Of a DNA stretch of 64,000 nucleotides, positions 33,418 through 41,917 are shown piece after piece (within the stretch, counting starts at the first letter, position 1; each line of letters begins with the position of its first letter). The stretch spans positions 186,001 through 250,000 of the forward strand of contig NZ_JAVHNP010000005.1 of the NCBI RefSeq assembly GCF_031769195.1, given 5' to 3'. Below the pieces are notes generated by a model. The model worked only from the letters and a program-made list of their open reading frames with translations, searched no databases and was not told the DNA's origin. The position numbers were made by a program, and so were the translations under genes. This DNA is from Vreelandella sp031769195. Lineage in GTDB: Bacteria; Pseudomonadota; Gammaproteobacteria; Pseudomonadales; Halomonadaceae.

Positions 33418-34130
33418 AGCTCTCCTCCTTCAATAGTGGCACCGACCATATCGCCGTTGATGCCGTTAAATAGACGCAGCAGCGCCATCCTGGCCAGCGC
33501 GACCCAAAGCACCACCGCGACTAGCCACACACACGTCGCGGGAAATACCAGCGCCAGCAGCAACAGCGGCGCTAGCGCTAGCAGCACATCCCTGCGGCCA
33601 AGCGACTGCTGCCAGCTCCAAGCCAAACCGCGAGAGTGAGCGCAGGGGGTGAGAATTAGTAGCGCCACGCCTGCCCAACGCCCCAAGGCAGGCAGCACCA
33701 GTAGCCACCAGAGCGGGGCGTTGTAGTGCAGCAGCGCCCACAGCAGCACGCCCTTCCAGGCCAGCAAAAACAGCAGCGCTAGCATGCCGAAGCTACCAAT
33801 CTGCGGGTCTTTCATGATTTCCCAGCGCCGCGCCAACGGCTGATTACTGCCTAGCGCGTCGGCAAGGTCCATTACGCCATCAAGGTGAAGGCCACCTGAG
33901 ATAGCAACCCACAGGCTCAGCAGTACAAGCGCAGTGATCGGCGCTGGCGTGGCTAGCTGCGAGAGTAAAAGCGCGCCACCGGCTAGCATCACGCCAATCA
34001 GCAGGCCCACTAGCGGGTATGCGCGAATGGCCCAGCGGCGGGTGCCGGGTGTCCAGGGGCAGGCAATCGGAATGGGCAGGCGGGTTAAAAATTGCAGGGC
34101 GAGCAGCGTGCCATACATCACGTTACTCAC
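33354..34130 (-). CDS. cobS: Adenosylcobinamide-GDP ribazoletransferase
   Basis: 258 residues from a GTG at 34130 that overlaps the cobU stop (GTGA); an ATG four codons later is an alternative. Hydrophobic with about seven membrane segments. Family features: LQFLTRLPIP near the N-terminus, LHLDGVMDLADALGSNQPLAR (metal-binding Asp residues, about 80-100) and EIMKDPQIGSFG. Joins adenosylcobinamide-GDP with alpha-ribazole at the inner membrane. Downstream of cobU and overlapping cobC, matching the usual cobUSC order. Confidence 0.95.
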   Translation of the reverse strand: MSNVMYGTLLALQFLTRLPIPIACPWTPGTRRWAIRAYPLVGLLIGVMLAGGALLLSQLATPAPITALVLLSLWVAISGGLHLDGVMDLADALGSNQPLARRWEIMKDPQIGSFGMLALLFLLAWKGVLLWALLHYNAPLWWLLVLPALGRWAGVALLILTPCAHSRGLAWSWQQSLGRRDVLLALAPLLLLALVFPATCVWLVAVVLWVALARMALLRLFNGINGDMVGATIEGGELWLLILMWSWWQFVTVSPPGT

Positions 34131-34678
34131 GTGTCAGCATCCTCTTTCCACTCCATGGGCTGCCCCGCCACTACTTCAATCACGCTATCAGCACGAACCG
34201 CCAGCCAGCGGTGAAACCCTTGCAGCCACTCAAGGTAGCGCCAGGTATCAGGATCGCGGGGCAACGGCGCTTCGTTGATATCGTTGGAAACCACCACCAG
34301 CGTCAGGTTGCGGTGGCGGGCGTCGTTAACGCAGCGCCCTAATAGCGCCAGCGCCTCGGTGTTGGTTAACGGTGGCGCCTCTTCTTCACCGTCATGAAAC
34401 ATCACCTGGCTCACCCACAGCGTGAGGCAATCCAGTAACACGGCGTGGCCGCTGGGCACCTGGTCAATGGCTTGGTCTATCGCCAGCGGTGCTTCCAAAG
34501 TGACCCACTGCACCGCGCGGTCTGCCTGATGGCGAGCCACCCGTTCGGCCATTTCATCATCGTATACGCTGGCCGTGGCCACGTAGTAGCACGGGTGGCC
34601 GTTGGCGGCGTGCAATATGCACTGCTCTGCAATGTGGCTTTTGCCCGAGCGCGCTCCACCGCTAACAAAGACAATCAT
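34127..34678 (-). CDS. cobU: Adenosylcobinamide kinase/guanylyltransferase CobU
   Basis: 183 residues. P-loop FVSGGARSGKSHIAEQ at the N-terminus and YYVATASVYDDEMAERVARH with the His that carries GMP in CobU (in ARHQADR), then VLLDCLTLWVSQV. The region that is normally NEVG.GIVP followed by RRFRDLAG reads VVSNDINEAPLPRDPDTWRY here, a marked departure. It phosphorylates adenosylcobinamide and then guanylylates it. Overlaps cobD by 17 bases and cobS by 4. See the second CobU-like gene at 32372-32812, which keeps the segment changed here. Confidence 0.88.
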   Translation of the reverse strand: MIVFVSGGARSGKSHIAEQCILHAANGHPCYYVATASVYDDEMAERVARHQADRAVQWVTLEAPLAIDQAIDQVPSGHAVLLDCLTLWVSQVMFHDGEEEAPPLTNTEALALLGRCVNDARHRNLTLVVVSNDINEAPLPRDPDTWRYLEWLQGFHRWLAVRADSVIEVVAGQPMEWKEDADT

Positions 34679-35801
34679 TCAACACCTTTAATAGCCGATC
34701 ATTTGCCCCACTATCGCGCACCGCTATACGAAGCCAGCCGCCGTCTAGGCCAGGAAAACTGTGGGTATGCCGCACCAGCATACCTTGCTTTAACAAGCGC
34801 TCAAAAAGCGCGCCGCTGGTAACACCGCGCTGCTGAAGCGCATCGCCGGGCTTGACGAGCAAAAAGCAGCTTTGGCTAGGCACGACCGCTAACCCTTGTG
34901 CGGCGAGGGCGCCTGCCATACGCGGCTGTTCACTGGCCAGCCACTGCTGGGTACGCGTGGCAAATTCCGTATCGGCCAACAGCGGCGCCACTAGCTCAGC
35001 AGCTAAATGGTTCACGCTCCAAGGGGGTTGCTGGCTTGCTAAACGTTCAATGTGCGCTGCATCAGCGATAACGTACCCTAAGCGCAATCCAGGCAGCGTA
35101 AAGAATTTGGTCAGTGAGCGCAGTAAAAGAAGCGATGGGTAACGCACCAGCAGCGGCGTTAGCGGCTCGCCGGTCAGTGACAAATCCATAAACGCTTCAT
35201 CTATCACCAGCGACGTCGAGGGCGCCAAGCCCGCCAGCAGGCGCTCAATAATGGCTAACGGCACCTGCGTTCCAGTGGGGTTATTGGGGCGACAGAGAAA
35301 CACCACGTCCACCTTGGCCGCACTGGCCTGTAACGCTTCAATATCCACATCAAAGGTGGGGCCGCAAAGAGCGTGCTCTGTCAATGCTATCCGGTGGGCA
35401 GCGCAAGCTCTGGCGTACTCGCCAAATGTCGGTGTCACGATGAGGGCGCGCTGGCCAGCGTGGTGGGCAGCGGCAAGAAAAATAGCTTCCGCACCACCGT
35501 TGGTGAGCAGCACCTGTTCGGCCTCTACGCCTTCATGGGCGGCAATGGCCTGCCGGGCGGCGTGGTAGCTTGGCTCGGGGTAACGGTTTAGCTGGTGAAG
35601 GCGCTCCGCCAGAAAATGGGCGACCCAACTTGGTGGGCCAAGGGGGTTGAGGTTGGCACTAAAGTCTTCCAGCGGATGGTCGGCGGGCAGTTTAAAGCGC
35701 AGAAGCAGCGCAGCAGCTTGGCCGCCATGGGCTGGCCAGCCACGCTTATTTTCTAGAGCGGTGCTGCCTGCCATGCCTGTCTCTATCTTTACCATGCCCA
35801 T
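34662..35801 (-). CDS. cobD: L-threonine-O-3-phosphate decarboxylase (CobD/CobC type)
   Basis: 379 residues from the ATG at 35801 (others at 35795 and 35777; the frame is open to 35867). PLP-dependent aminotransferase fold type I: DFSANLNPLGPP at the N-terminal substrate region, TNGGAEAIFLAA, CRPNNPTGTQVP, VIDEAFMDLSL, and the PLP-binding Lys in RSLTKFFTLPGLRLGY (about residue 245). Makes (R)-1-amino-2-propanol phosphate, the linker of the nucleotide loop. Overlaps cbiB and cobU, consistent with one operon. Confidence 0.92.
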   Translation of the reverse strand: MGMVKIETGMAGSTALENKRGWPAHGGQAAALLLRFKLPADHPLEDFSANLNPLGPPSWVAHFLAERLHQLNRYPEPSYHAARQAIAAHEGVEAEQVLLTNGGAEAIFLAAAHHAGQRALIVTPTFGEYARACAAHRIALTEHALCGPTFDVDIEALQASAAKVDVVFLCRPNNPTGTQVPLAIIERLLAGLAPSTSLVIDEAFMDLSLTGEPLTPLLVRYPSLLLLRSLTKFFTLPGLRLGYVIADAAHIERLASQQPPWSVNHLAAELVAPLLADTEFATRTQQWLASEQPRMAGALAAQGLAVVPSQSCFLLVKPGDALQQRGVTSGALFERLLKQGMLVRHTHSFPGLDGGWLRIAVRDSGANDRLLKVLNDCLC

Positions 35802-36784
35802 GCCAGCCCTGCCATTAACCCACTCATCAACACGAAAAACAGTAGCCAAGCCCCGTGCATTAGCCAAACGGTGGTCTCGATATGCGTCACCGTTAACGCT
35901 TCACGCGGCGTGCCCAGCGTCGCCCGGTGAGACACAACCCCCTGGTAGACATTGGTACCGCCGAGCTGAACGCCCAGTAAATTCGCCACCATGGCTTCCG
36001 GCCAGCCTGCGTTGGGGCTTGGGTGGCGAGGTGCCTGCTGGCGAGTGGCGCTCAGCGCGCCCTGCCAGCGCAGTTTACGCCCTTTAAAACTGAGCAGCAT
36101 ACCCGCCATCCATAAACAGACCACCGTCAGCCGTGCGGGCAACCAGTTGGCGATATCATCGAGCTTTGCCGACGCGTAACCAAAGTCGTTAAAGCGTTCA
36201 TTACGGTAGCCCACCATCGAATCCAGGGTGTTCACCGCTTTATACGCTAGCGCCAGCGGAGCCCCACCTATCAGAGCAAACAACAGCGGTGCGGTGATGC
36301 CGTCGACGGTATTTTCTGCCACGGTTTCAACGGCGCCGCGGGTGATGTCGGCTTCTTCTAAGCGTTGCGTATCGCGGCCAACAATCATGGATAACGCTTG
36401 GCGGGCGGCGGGCAAGTTGCCTTTGTTCAGCGGCGCGGCTACCGCTCGGGCCGCCTCGCCTAAGCCTTTTATCGCAAGCGTCGTGGAAAGCAGCCAAAGC
36501 TCGGCTATTAAAGCCAATCCAGGATGAAGCTTGGCAAGCACGAAGAGCAGCAGCCAACTAATTAACCACACACCGCCTACCACCATCACGGTTAACAAAG
36601 CGCCGCTTAGCTTACGCTGCTGCGCCGTGCCTCGGTTCCACAGCCGCTCGTAGCTGCTAATGGCCCGCCCCATGAACACCACAGGATGGGGCAACCCTCG
36701 TGGGTCGCCGACGATCAAATCGATGGCAATCGCAATAGCCACAAGAACGACCATGACCGGCAACCCATCACTGATAAAGCTCAT
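35789..36784 (-). CDS. cbiB: Adenosylcobinamide-phosphate synthase CbiB
   Basis: 331 residues with about five membrane segments, usual for CbiB (CobD in Pseudomonas naming). Attaches aminopropanol (phosphate) to adenosylcobyric acid. Family segments: DLIVGDPRGLPHPVVFMGR near residue 25, SMIVGRDTQRLEEADI near 130, AVETVAENTVDGITAPL near 150, and VNTLDSMVGYRNERFNDFG near 185. Its ATG overlaps the cobT stop as ATGA. The gene following it, cobD, supplies the aminopropanol moiety. Confidence 0.95.
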   Translation of the reverse strand: MSFISDGLPVMVVLVAIAIAIDLIVGDPRGLPHPVVFMGRAISSYERLWNRGTAQQRKLSGALLTVMVVGGVWLISWLLLFVLAKLHPGLALIAELWLLSTTLAIKGLGEAARAVAAPLNKGNLPAARQALSMIVGRDTQRLEEADITRGAVETVAENTVDGITAPLLFALIGGAPLALAYKAVNTLDSMVGYRNERFNDFGYASAKLDDIANWLPARLTVVCLWMAGMLLSFKGRKLRWQGALSATRQQAPRHPSPNAGWPEAMVANLLGVQLGGTNVYQGVVSHRATLGTPREALTVTHIETTVWLMHGAWLLFFVLMSGLMAGLAWAW

Positions 36785-37857
36785 TCGGCGTTACTGCTAA
36801 CACCGGCCTGCGTAAAGGTGGCCATCTCCTTGAGCATGGCGGCGGCCGCCTGCACCAGTGGGAACGCCAGCGCCGCCCCGCTGCCTTCACCCAGGCGCAT
36901 GCCCAGCGCCAAGAGCGGCTCTGCTTGAAGCGCCGCTAGCGCAGTCGTGTGTCCCGGCTCTTCAGAACGATGGCCAAACACCAAATAGCCGCGCACGTCT
37001 GGGCACAGTCGGCAGGCCGTCATCGCAGCCACGGTGGCAATAAAGCCATCCACAATGGCGGGTAACCGATGGGCGGCAGCGGCTAGGTAGGCGCCTGCCA
37101 TGGCGGCGATTTCCAGGCCGCCTAACTTACTCAGCACGTCTAAGGGGTCCTTGGGATCGGCTTGGCGGGCATGAAGCGCCCGCTCTATCACCGCCACTTT
37201 ATGGGCCTGCTGAGCGCTATTGATGCCGGTGCCCGCCCCCACCACTTGCGCGACGGGCACCTGAGCAAATGCCGCCAACATCGCGCTGCTGGCGGTGGTG
37301 TTGGCGATGCCCATCTCACCGACGATGATGCTTTTCGCCCCGGCAGCGGCAAGGCGCTTGACTGTCTCAGCGCCAGCGCTAATGGCGTGCAGCGCTTCTT
37401 CGTGGCTCATGGCATCGGCTTGCACCATATTCGCCGTACCAGGGCGCACTTTGCTATCTACCACGCCGGGTAACGACAGCGGTGACGCCACGCCCACATC
37501 GACCACCTCTACCTGCGCGCCAATTTGGCGGGCGAAGACGTTAATGGCCGCCCCACCGTGGGCAAAATTAGCCACCATTTGTGCGGTCACGGCTTGAGGA
37601 AAAGCGGATACCCCTTCTGCCGCCACGCCGTGATCGGCGGCAAACACCGCCACGCCAGGGGGCGACACACAGGGGTCAGCCTGACCGGTGATGGCACTGA
37701 GCTGGATAGCTAACGCTTCGAGCCTGCCCAAACTGCCTGGGGGTTTGGTAAGCGTATCGATATAGGCACGGGTGCGCTCAGCAGCAGCGCTGTCTACCAC
37801 ACGGATGCTGGCCAGCAGTACTTGAAGCCGCTTAGCAGCGGTCGGCTCGTTGTCCAT
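36781..37857 (-). CDS. cobT: Nicotinate-nucleotide:dimethylbenzimidazole phosphoribosyltransferase
   Basis: 358 residues from the ATG at 37857 (GGAG upstream; the frame is open to 37896), close to the 356 of Salmonella CobT. Forms alpha-ribazole phosphate from dimethylbenzimidazole. Family motifs: DTLTKPPGSLGRLEALA near residue 35, VFAADHGVAAEGVSAFPQAV near 75, EMGIANTTASSAMLAA near 180, VGAGTGI near 205 and the catalytic Glu in the C-terminal FGHRSEEPGH region. First gene of the minus-strand assembly block, divergent from edd. Confidence 0.96.
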   Translation of the reverse strand: MDNEPTAAKRLQVLLASIRVVDSAAAERTRAYIDTLTKPPGSLGRLEALAIQLSAITGQADPCVSPPGVAVFAADHGVAAEGVSAFPQAVTAQMVANFAHGGAAINVFARQIGAQVEVVDVGVASPLSLPGVVDSKVRPGTANMVQADAMSHEEALHAISAGAETVKRLAAAGAKSIIVGEMGIANTTASSAMLAAFAQVPVAQVVGAGTGINSAQQAHKVAVIERALHARQADPKDPLDVLSKLGGLEIAAMAGAYLAAAAHRLPAIVDGFIATVAAMTACRLCPDVRGYLVFGHRSEEPGHTTALAALQAEPLLALGMRLGEGSGAALAFPLVQAAAAMLKEMATFTQAGVSSNAE

Positions 37858-38017
37858 CACAATTCTCCACAGGCTGATGGCGCAGGATAGTAGCAAAAGC
37901 AGGGCTGCTATACTTCTGCTTTACCGCGAAACAGGCGCTTACACGCCGTTTTTTCATGACATTCATTAAAGCATCACACGCGACGGCAATAGTGGTCATT
38001 CATCAGGGTAATAAAAC

Positions 38018-38033
38018 TACAACTTAAGCTGTA
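38018..38033. promoter_or_regulatory. Perfect palindrome in the cobT-edd intergenic region
   Basis: TACAACTTAAGCTGTA is nearly symmetrical (outer TACA/TGTA, centre CTTAAG; one mismatched pair). It lies 100 bases before edd and 160 bases from cobT. It shares the TACA/TGTA ends of HexR boxes but with inverted order, so the binder is unknown. Confidence 0.4.
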
Positions 38034-38080
38034 AATAGCGTTTTTATTGCCGTAAAGTCTCTTATATCGACGCGATAAGA

Positions 38081-38095
38081 TGTAAAATAACTACA
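38081..38095. promoter_or_regulatory. HexR-like operator upstream of edd
   Basis: TGTAAAATAACTACA matches the HexR consensus TGTARTTWWAYTACA at 13 of 15 positions and ends 37 bases before the edd ATG. HexR, an RpiR-family repressor released by KDPG, controls edd and zwf in gammaproteobacteria. No hexR gene is in the window. Confidence 0.7.
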
Positions 38096-38132
38096 AATTT
38101 GACTCACCGTCTCTACACACGCAGAGGTCTCT

Positions 38133-40022
38133 ATGCCTGGTTCAACACCCGCTACACTTAATCCTACGGTTGCTAACGTCACCCAACGTATTCGTGAGCG
38201 CTCTGCCGAGCGACGCGCTTTGTACGAGCGCCGCATGGCCGACCAGCACAAGCGCGGCGTTCACCGCTCTGAACTCTCTTGCGGCAACCTGGCCCACGGC
38301 TTTGCCGCCTGTAGCGCCCAGGAGAAAGACTCCCTGAAGCTAATGAACAGCGCTAACCTGGGGATTATTTCTTCTTACAATGACATGCTCTCGGCCCACC
38401 AGCCGTTTGAAACCTTCCCGGAAACCATTAAAGCGGCCGCCCGCGCCATGGGCTCTACTGCGCAGTTTGCCGGTGGGGTACCCGCCATGTGCGATGGCGT
38501 AACCCAAGGCCAGCCGGGCATGGAACTCTCGCTGTTTTCCCGCGATGTGATTGCCATGGCCACCGCCGTGGGCCTGTCACATAACATGTTTGATGCCGCC
38601 ATTTATCTCGGCGTGTGCGACAAAATCGTACCGGGCCTTTTTATCGGAGCCGCCCGCTTTGGCCATCTGCCCGCCATGTTTGTACCTGCTGGCCCCATGC
38701 CCAGCGGCCTGCCCAACAAAGAGAAAGCGCGTGTTCGTCAGCTCTACGCCGAAGGCAAAGTGGGCCGCGAGGAGCTGCTGCAGGCAGAGTCTGACTCTTA
38801 TCACAGCCCCGGCACCTGCACCTTCTACGGCACCGCCAACTCCAACCAGCTGATGATGGAAGTGATGGGCCTGCACCTGCCGGGCACCTCGTTCGTGAAC
38901 CCAGGCACCGAGATGCGCGAAGCGCTGACCCGCTACGCCACCGAACAGGCCATTCGCAACACCGAGCCCGGCGGCGAGTACCGCCCGTTCTACAAGCAGA
39001 TCGACGAGCGCGCCATCGTTAACGCCGTTGTGGGCCTGCTAGCCTCTGGCGGCTCTACCAACCACACCCTGCACCTGATTGCCATGGCGGCTGCGGCGGG
39101 CATCACGCTGAACTGGGACGATTTCACCGATCTTTCAGCGGTAACGCCCAGCATCATGAAGGTTTACCCCAACGGCCAGGCGGATATTAACCACTTCCAG
39201 GCAGCGGGCGGCATGAGCTACCTGTTCCGCGAGCTGCTGGGTGCTGGCCTGCTCCACGGCGATATCCCCACCGTGTTTGGCACCGACCTCACCGCTTACA
39301 CCCAAGAGCCCTTCCTGGAAGATGGCAAAGTGGTATGGCGCGAAGGCCCGGAAAACAGCCTGGACGAAGAAGTGCTGCGCCCTGTCGCCACCCCCTTCGC
39401 TGCCACGGGCGGCCTCACCGTCATGAAAGGCAACCTGGGCCGTGGGGTGATCAAAGTCTCGGCGGTGGCCGAAGAGCACCGTGTAGTAGAAGCGCCGGTA
39501 AAAATCTTTGAAGACCAAAACGAAATGAAAGCGGCGTTTGAGTCTGGCGACCTGGACCGCGATGTAATCGTGGTGGTGCGCTTCCAAGGCCCGAAAGCCA
39601 ACGGCATGCCCGAACTGCACAAACTTACTCCCTTCCTGGGCGTGCTGCAGGATCGCGGTTTTAAAGTCGCGCTGGTCACCGATGGCCGCATGTCCGGTGC
39701 ATCCGGAAAAGTGCCCGCCTCTATCCACATGAGCCCGGAAGCGCTGGACGGCGGCCCGCTGGCCAAGCTGCGCGATGGCGACGTGGTGCGCCTGGATGCC
39801 AACACCGGCACCCTGGAAGCCAAAGTGGATGCGGCGACCTGGGCCGACCGCGAGCGCGTAGTAGCAAACCTGGACCACTACCACGTGGGCTTAGGCCGCG
39901 AGCTGTTCTCGGGCTTCCGCCACTTGGCGATGCGCGGCGAAGAAGGCGCAGGCTCGTTGGGCGGCTTTGAAGCCGACGACCTTGCCCGCCAAGAAGGCCA
40001 GATTTTTCAAGAGGACGCCTGA
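38133..40022 (+). CDS. edd: 6-phosphogluconate dehydratase
   Basis: 629 residues, IlvD/Edd family (Edd is about 605-610). Converts 6-phosphogluconate to KDPG, the key Entner-Doudoroff step, with an iron-sulfur cluster. Family segments: SYNDMLSAHQPFETFPE with adjacent residues near 90, GGVPAMCDGVTQGQPGMELS (Cys cluster ligand, about 115), GTCTFYGTANSNQLMMEVMG (Cys, about 230) and LVTDGRMSGASGKVPASIH near 515. The stop overlaps glk as TGATG. Preceded by a HexR-like operator. Confidence 0.96.
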   Translation: MPGSTPATLNPTVANVTQRIRERSAERRALYERRMADQHKRGVHRSELSCGNLAHGFAACSAQEKDSLKLMNSANLGIISSYNDMLSAHQPFETFPETIKAAARAMGSTAQFAGGVPAMCDGVTQGQPGMELSLFSRDVIAMATAVGLSHNMFDAAIYLGVCDKIVPGLFIGAARFGHLPAMFVPAGPMPSGLPNKEKARVRQLYAEGKVGREELLQAESDSYHSPGTCTFYGTANSNQLMMEVMGLHLPGTSFVNPGTEMREALTRYATEQAIRNTEPGGEYRPFYKQIDERAIVNAVVGLLASGGSTNHTLHLIAMAAAAGITLNWDDFTDLSAVTPSIMKVYPNGQADINHFQAAGGMSYLFRELLGAGLLHGDIPTVFGTDLTAYTQEPFLEDGKVVWREGPENSLDEEVLRPVATPFAATGGLTVMKGNLGRGVIKVSAVAEEHRVVEAPVKIFEDQNEMKAAFESGDLDRDVIVVVRFQGPKANGMPELHKLTPFLGVLQDRGFKVALVTDGRMSGASGKVPASIHMSPEALDGGPLAKLRDGDVVRLDANTGTLEAKVDAATWADRERVVANLDHYHVGLGRELFSGFRHLAMRGEEGAGSLGGFEADDLARQEGQIFQEDA

Positions 40023-40987
40023 TGCGACCGGCATTAATCGGCGATATTGGCGGCACGAATGCTCGTCTGGCGTTGGTAACGCCGGGCGAGGTGACGCCCC
40101 ACGATATTCTTAACCTCCCCTGCGCCGACTACCCCGGCGTGATTGAAGCGATTCAAGACTATCTTGCGCGCGTAGGCGCGACGGGGGATAACGCTCCGCA
40201 AGAAGCGTGCCTGGCATTTGCCTGCCCGGTGCACGCCGAGCGGGTGAAAATGACCAACAACCATTGGGACTTTATGAAAAGCGACGTTCAGCAGGCGCTG
40301 AATTTATCGCTGTTTAAGGTCATCAATGACTTCACCGCCCAAGCACTGGGCGTTCCCCACGTGGGCGAAGACAACCTTGTGGAAGTGCAGCCTGGGGCCG
40401 CCCAATCACACTCGACCCGTTTGGTTATTGGCCCCGGTACCGGGCTAGGCGTGGCCGGGGTTTTCCCTGGCCAGCACGCCTGGATTCCGCTGCCCACCGA
40501 AGGCGGCCACGTCACCTTTGCGCCTACCGACACCACTGAACGCGCGCTGCTGGATGTGTTTCTAAAGCGCCACCAGCGCGTGAGTGTCGAGCGTATTCTG
40601 TGCGGCCAGGGGCTGCTTGAGCTGTACCAAGCCCACTGCACGTTAGAAGGCCAAGCGCCGCGCTGCGAGACCCCCGCTGAAGTTACCCAAGCGGCTAACC
40701 AGGGCGATGCTATCGCCACGGCCACCCTGCTGCGCTTTTTGAAAATTCTCGGTGACGTATGCGGCGATGCGACCCTGACCATGGGCGCACGCGGCGGCGT
40801 GTATCTGTGCGGCGGCATTCTGCCCCGCCTGTTAGAGTGGCTGCCCAGGTGCGAACTGCGCTCAAGCTTTGTTAACAAAGGGCGCATGGGGGCTTACAAC
40901 GCCGATATTCCAGTTTGGATTGTGACCCACCCGTGGACTGGCCTGCTGGGTGCCGCCGAAGCGCTGCATAATGAAGAAGTCTTTTAA
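40022..40987 (+). CDS. glk: Glucokinase
   Basis: 321 residues, the bacterial ATP-dependent glucokinase family (Glk of E. coli has 321). Phosphorylates glucose to glucose 6-phosphate. Phosphate-binding motif GDIGGTNARLALVT at the N-terminus; FKVINDFTAQALGVP contains the catalytic Asp (about 100); GPGTGLGVAG near 140 and LPTEGGHVTFAP near 160 bind sugar; LTMGARGGVYLCGGILPRL near 255. Start overlaps the edd stop, so it is co-translated, placing glucose activation with the Entner-Doudoroff dehydratase. Confidence 0.96.
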   Translation: MRPALIGDIGGTNARLALVTPGEVTPHDILNLPCADYPGVIEAIQDYLARVGATGDNAPQEACLAFACPVHAERVKMTNNHWDFMKSDVQQALNLSLFKVINDFTAQALGVPHVGEDNLVEVQPGAAQSHSTRLVIGPGTGLGVAGVFPGQHAWIPLPTEGGHVTFAPTDTTERALLDVFLKRHQRVSVERILCGQGLLELYQAHCTLEGQAPRCETPAEVTQAANQGDAIATATLLRFLKILGDVCGDATLTMGARGGVYLCGGILPRLLEWLPRCELRSSFVNKGRMGAYNADIPVWIVTHPWTGLLGAAEALHNEEVF

Positions 40988-41003
40988 CGAATTGGAACAC
41001 ACC

Positions 41004-41873
41004 ATGGCTGCTGTAACGTTCAACGTGCCGTTTGTGCTCGGCATGATGCGCCTGCATGAAGCGCAAGAGATGCACCAAGCGAGCCATCTGGCCGACTGGA
41101 TTGAAGCCCGTCTTGAGCAGGGCCTGCACTGGTTCGACCACGCCGACATTTATGGCAATGGCGCCTGCGAAACGCTCTTTGGCCAAGCGCTGCGCGCCCG
41201 CCCGGCGCTGGCCAAGCGGCTCAATGTGGTCACCAAAGCCAGCATTGCCAACGACAACCCGTCACCGGGCTCCGGCAAGGTAAAGCACTACAATGCCAGC
41301 CCGGATTACCTCAACCGCGCCATTGATGATGCGTTGGGCCGCCTAGGCGTTGAGCGCCTCGACCACTTCCTTATTCACCGCCCGGACCTGCTGATGGACG
41401 CCGCCGCGACAGGCCGTGCGCTGGATGACGCCATTGAAGCAGGCAAAATTGGCGCGGCGGGTGTGTCTAACCATCTGCCCAGCCAGTGGCGCAGGCTGCA
41501 ACGCCACATGCATCACCCGCTTCAGGCCAATCAAATTGAGCTTTCGATTGCCCATAACGCACCGCTGTTTGACGGCAGCTTTGACGACCTGGGTGCCGAT
41601 GGCCACGCACCCATGGCGTGGTCTCCGCTGGCGGGCGGCCAGTTGATGCAGGGCGAAGTGAGCCGCGTGCTGAACCGTTTAGCAGGCGAGCTAAACAGCA
41701 CGCCCGGCGCGCTGGCGCTGGCATGGCTGCGTACGCTGCCCGGCCGCCCTGCTCCCGTAGTAGGCAGTATCAAACCAGAGCGTATTGCCGATATGCTGAA
41801 CGGCCCGGAAACGCTGCCCCGAGAAGCCTGGTATGAACTATTAGAAGCCGCCCGCGGCCACTGCGTCGCTTAA
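41004..41873 (+). CDS. Aldo/keto reductase (YdhF-like)
   Basis: 289 residues from the ATG at 41004; an ATG at 40971 overlapping glk is possible but has no better ribosome-binding site. The tetrad of the AKR superfamily is visible: Asp and Tyr in WFDHADIYGNG (about 41-48), Lys in VVTKASI (about 80) and His in HFLIHRPD (about 124). NADPH-site residues lie in VVGSIKPERI near the C-terminus. Substrate unknown; between glk and a fructokinase, an action on sugar-derived carbonyls is plausible. Confidence 0.9.
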   Translation: MAAVTFNVPFVLGMMRLHEAQEMHQASHLADWIEARLEQGLHWFDHADIYGNGACETLFGQALRARPALAKRLNVVTKASIANDNPSPGSGKVKHYNASPDYLNRAIDDALGRLGVERLDHFLIHRPDLLMDAAATGRALDDAIEAGKIGAAGVSNHLPSQWRRLQRHMHHPLQANQIELSIAHNAPLFDGSFDDLGADGHAPMAWSPLAGGQLMQGEVSRVLNRLAGELNSTPGALALAWLRTLPGRPAPVVGSIKPERIADMLNGPETLPREAWYELLEAARGHCVA

Positions 41874-41917
41874 CGCGCACCTTCAGCATTGACGCTAATA
41901 ACGATAAGGAACGACCT

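Noticed and set aside
39135..39884. 249-codon open frame antisense to edd
   Set aside because: Shadow of a high-G+C gene; no recognisable domain, and edd is intact on the other strand.
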